This document shows, one piece after another, positions 62,355 through 64,000 of a stretch of 64,000 nt of DNA. Origin of the DNA: DALYLB01 sp964468345 (lineage in GTDB: Bacteria > Acidobacteriota > Blastocatellia > RBC074); NCBI GenBank assembly GCA_964468345.1, contig CAYXVZ010000020.1, positions 17,766 to 81,765 on the forward strand, read 5' to 3'. A model generated the notes under the pieces. That model did not search any database. It was not told the origin of the DNA and saw nothing but the letters and a program-made list of their open reading frames with translations. The translations under genes were made by a program, and so were the position numbers. Within the stretch, counting starts at the first letter, position 1. Every line of letters begins with the position of its first letter.

Positions 62355-64000
62355 TCATTCATTCCGCAACGCAATCAGCGGATCGACGCGGGAGGCACGC
62401 CGCGCGGGAACCAGCGATGCGATCAAGGCCACAAGCGCGAGCAGGAACGCGATGGCGGCATAGGTCATCAGATCTGTGGGCCGCGTGTTGAACAGATAGG
62501 CCGCAATCATTTGGGTCGCGGCCAGCGCGCCGGCGAGACCGATGGCCAGTCCGAGCAGGGTCAATCGCATCGCCTGTTTCAGGACCATGCCGAGAATCGC
62601 GCCGGACTGCGCGCCGAGCGCCATGCGAATGCCGATTTCATTGGTGCGTTGCGAGACGGTGTAGCCCATCACGCCATACAGCCCGACCGCCGTCATGAGC
62701 AGCGCCACGCCCGCGAAGATGGACAACAAAAGCATGTTGAATCGGGGCGGTGCGATCGAGGCTGTCATATATTCCTCCATCGTCTTGACGGCATAGACCG
62801 GCAGGTCTTTGTCCAATGCCTGCACCTCTTTTCGAATGGACGGGATCAGCGTTTGCGGATCGTTGCCCGTGCGGGCGACAACGGAAAGCGTGTTCGAGAC
62901 GGCCTGCGCATAAGGGACATAGACTTCGTTGCCGGCCTCTTCGGCGAGCGATGCGTGCCGGACATCGCGAACGACGCCGACGATCTCCCGCCACAAAATG
63001 CCGCGATCGTCCGTGGAAAAGCTGGGATTGATGCGGCGGCCGATCGGATTTTGATTGGGGAAATGTTTCCGCGCCAGGGTTTCGTTGATCAGAACGACCG
63101 GCGGCGCACTCACGGCATCCGTCGCCGCGAAATCGCGCCCCTGTAACAGCGCAATGCCCATCGTGCGCAGATAACCGGTGTGCGCGATACGCAGGTTGGT
63201 CTCATGCGGAAAGGGGCGAGAGGCTTCGGTCGGGATCCCCTCGATTGCAAATCCCACATATGCGTTCTGCCCGCTCAACGGCGGCGTGGTGATGGCGCTC
63301 ACGCTTTGCACGCCGGGCATGGCTTCGACCTTCGCAAGCAACTGCCGGTAAAAATTCTCAGCCCGCGCGGGTTCCGCATATCGCGTGCCGGGGAGGCTGA
63401 TGCGAAAACTCAACAGATTTTTCGGATCGAACCCCGGATTGACCTGCTGCAGGCGAAGAAAGCTGTTGAACAGCAGCCCCGCGGCAACCAGCAACACGAA
63501 CGCGATTGCGATCTGTCCCGCCACCAGGGAATTTCGCAGCCGGCTTCCCCGGGCGCTCCCGCCGAGGCTGCGGCTGCCATCTTTCAAACTTTCCGTCAGG
63601 TCGATTCGCGCGGTCTGCATCGCGGGCGCCAGTCCAAAGACGATCCCCGTGCCCAACGAAAGCAGCAACGTGAAACCGAGCACGCCGAGATCCATTGCGA
63701 TATCGCCGCCGCGCGGCAATCCTTTCGGGATGAGGCCCAGCAGCCATTCGGTTCCCCACCACGCCAGCAGAATGCCCGCGGCTCCGCCGAGCAAGGACAG
63801 CACCAGGCTTTCCGTGAGCAGTTGCAGGATGATGCGCGCGCGGCCGGCTCCCATCGCGGCGCGAATCGCGATTTCCCGCTGTCGCGCGGCCGCGCGCGCC
63901 AGCAACAGGTTGGCCACGTTGGCGCAGGCAATCAGCAGAATGCAGCCCACCGCGCCCAGCAGGAGCAGCAGGGCCTTTCCCGTATCCCCGACCAGACGCT
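62355..64000 (-). CDS. ADOP-type ABC transporter permease (5' partial)
   Basis: This minus-strand gene runs off the right edge; at least 548 residues are visible (frame open to 64000). It contains the end of the first MacB/FtsX half (GCILLIACANVANLLLARAAARQREIAIRAAMGAGRARI), a periplasmic domain, and the second half ending ASRVDPLIALRNE. It is a second ADOP-type permease, paralogous to the gene at 56412 but not a close duplicate. No ATPase gene is visible. Confidence 0.88.
   Translation of the reverse strand, partial: RLVGDTGKALLLLLGAVGCILLIACANVANLLLARAAARQREIAIRAAMGAGRARIILQLLTESLVLSLLGGAAGILLAWWGTEWLLGLIPKGLPRGGDIAMDLGVLGFTLLLSLGTGIVFGLAPAMQTARIDLTESLKDGSRSLGGSARGSRLRNSLVAGQIAIAFVLLVAAGLLFNSFLRLQQVNPGFDPKNLLSFRISLPGTRYAEPARAENFYRQLLAKVEAMPGVQSVSAITTPPLSGQNAYVGFAIEGIPTEASRPFPHETNLRIAHTGYLRTMGIALLQGRDFAATDAVSAPPVVLINETLARKHFPNQNPIGRRINPSFSTDDRGILWREIVGVVRDVRHASLAEEAGNEVYVPYAQAVSNTLSVVARTGNDPQTLIPSIRKEVQALDKDLPVYAVKTMEEYMTASIAPPRFNMLLLSIFAGVALLMTAVGLYGVMGYTVSQRTNEIGIRMALGAQSGAILGMVLKQAMRLTLLGLAIGLAGALAATQMIAAYLFNTRPTDLMTYAAIAFLLALVALIASLVPARRASRVDPLIALRNE

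Overview
This 64 kb window is bacterial chromosome of moderately high G+C, most probably from an Acidobacteriota member, with Blastocatellia or a Solibacter-like relative as my best guess. The evidence is a set of families typical of that phylum: TIGR03437-type 'Solibacter' C-terminal domains (three proteins), BACON and DUF5666 repeat proteins, a TIGR03436-type VWFA protein, two orphan MacB/FtsX-type permeases of the ADOP class, many small secreted proteins, and paired CHASE2 sensor kinases. I see no rRNA, tRNA, CRISPR array, transposase or phage gene.

Layout. 1-7.3 kb: large secreted repeat proteins (BACON, DUF5666, choice-of-anchor-V-like with CxxCH, TIGR03437), with a strong candidate structured RNA at 2844-2980. 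7.5-16.5 kb (+): a metallophosphatase, then a CHASE2 kinase / sigma54 response regulator / FecR-barrel module, then two small secreted proteins. 16.5-21.5 kb: small secreted proteins and a TPR-secretin. 22-26.8 kb (-): a second, mirrored FecR / sigma54 regulator / CHASE2 kinase operon. 27.4-31 kb: GT39 and HpnI-like glycosyltransferases and a BLUF photosensor. 31.4-38.2 kb: an RsbU-type phosphatase with receiver domain, an Hsp70-like protein, a sterol-desaturase-family hydroxylase and a CpxRA-like two-component pair. 38.4-42.6 kb: small secreted or low-complexity proteins, including an (RD)15 protein and a CxxCH protein. 43.0-52.4 kb: a tightly overlapping six-gene operon (FemAB-like, methyltransferase, GNAT, MBL fold, FemAB-like, beta-propeller), then a DegT-type aminotransferase and a convergent SEC-C/TPR/GT41 O-GlcNAc-transferase-like gene. 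52.8-64 kb: a saccharopine-dehydrogenase-like protein, an ATP-grasp/DUF1835 pair, two ADOP permeases, a secreted HExxH protein, an F420/NADP-type oxidoreductase and a VWFA protein.

How the parts may fit. Two sigma54 activator modules sit next to small secreted proteins, and several intergenic regions carry good -24/-12 motifs (21721-21736, 39764-39779, 41141-41156; weaker at 32584-32599, 38979-38994 and 58955-58970). This suggests a sigma54 regulon of envelope proteins. The 43-50 kb operon is the best candidate for an undescribed pathway, probably making or decorating an amino-sugar-containing surface molecule. Intergenic regions are unusually rich in long inverted repeats that recur as families, mostly at gene 3' ends. 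They could be terminators, REP-like elements or non-autonomous mobile elements.
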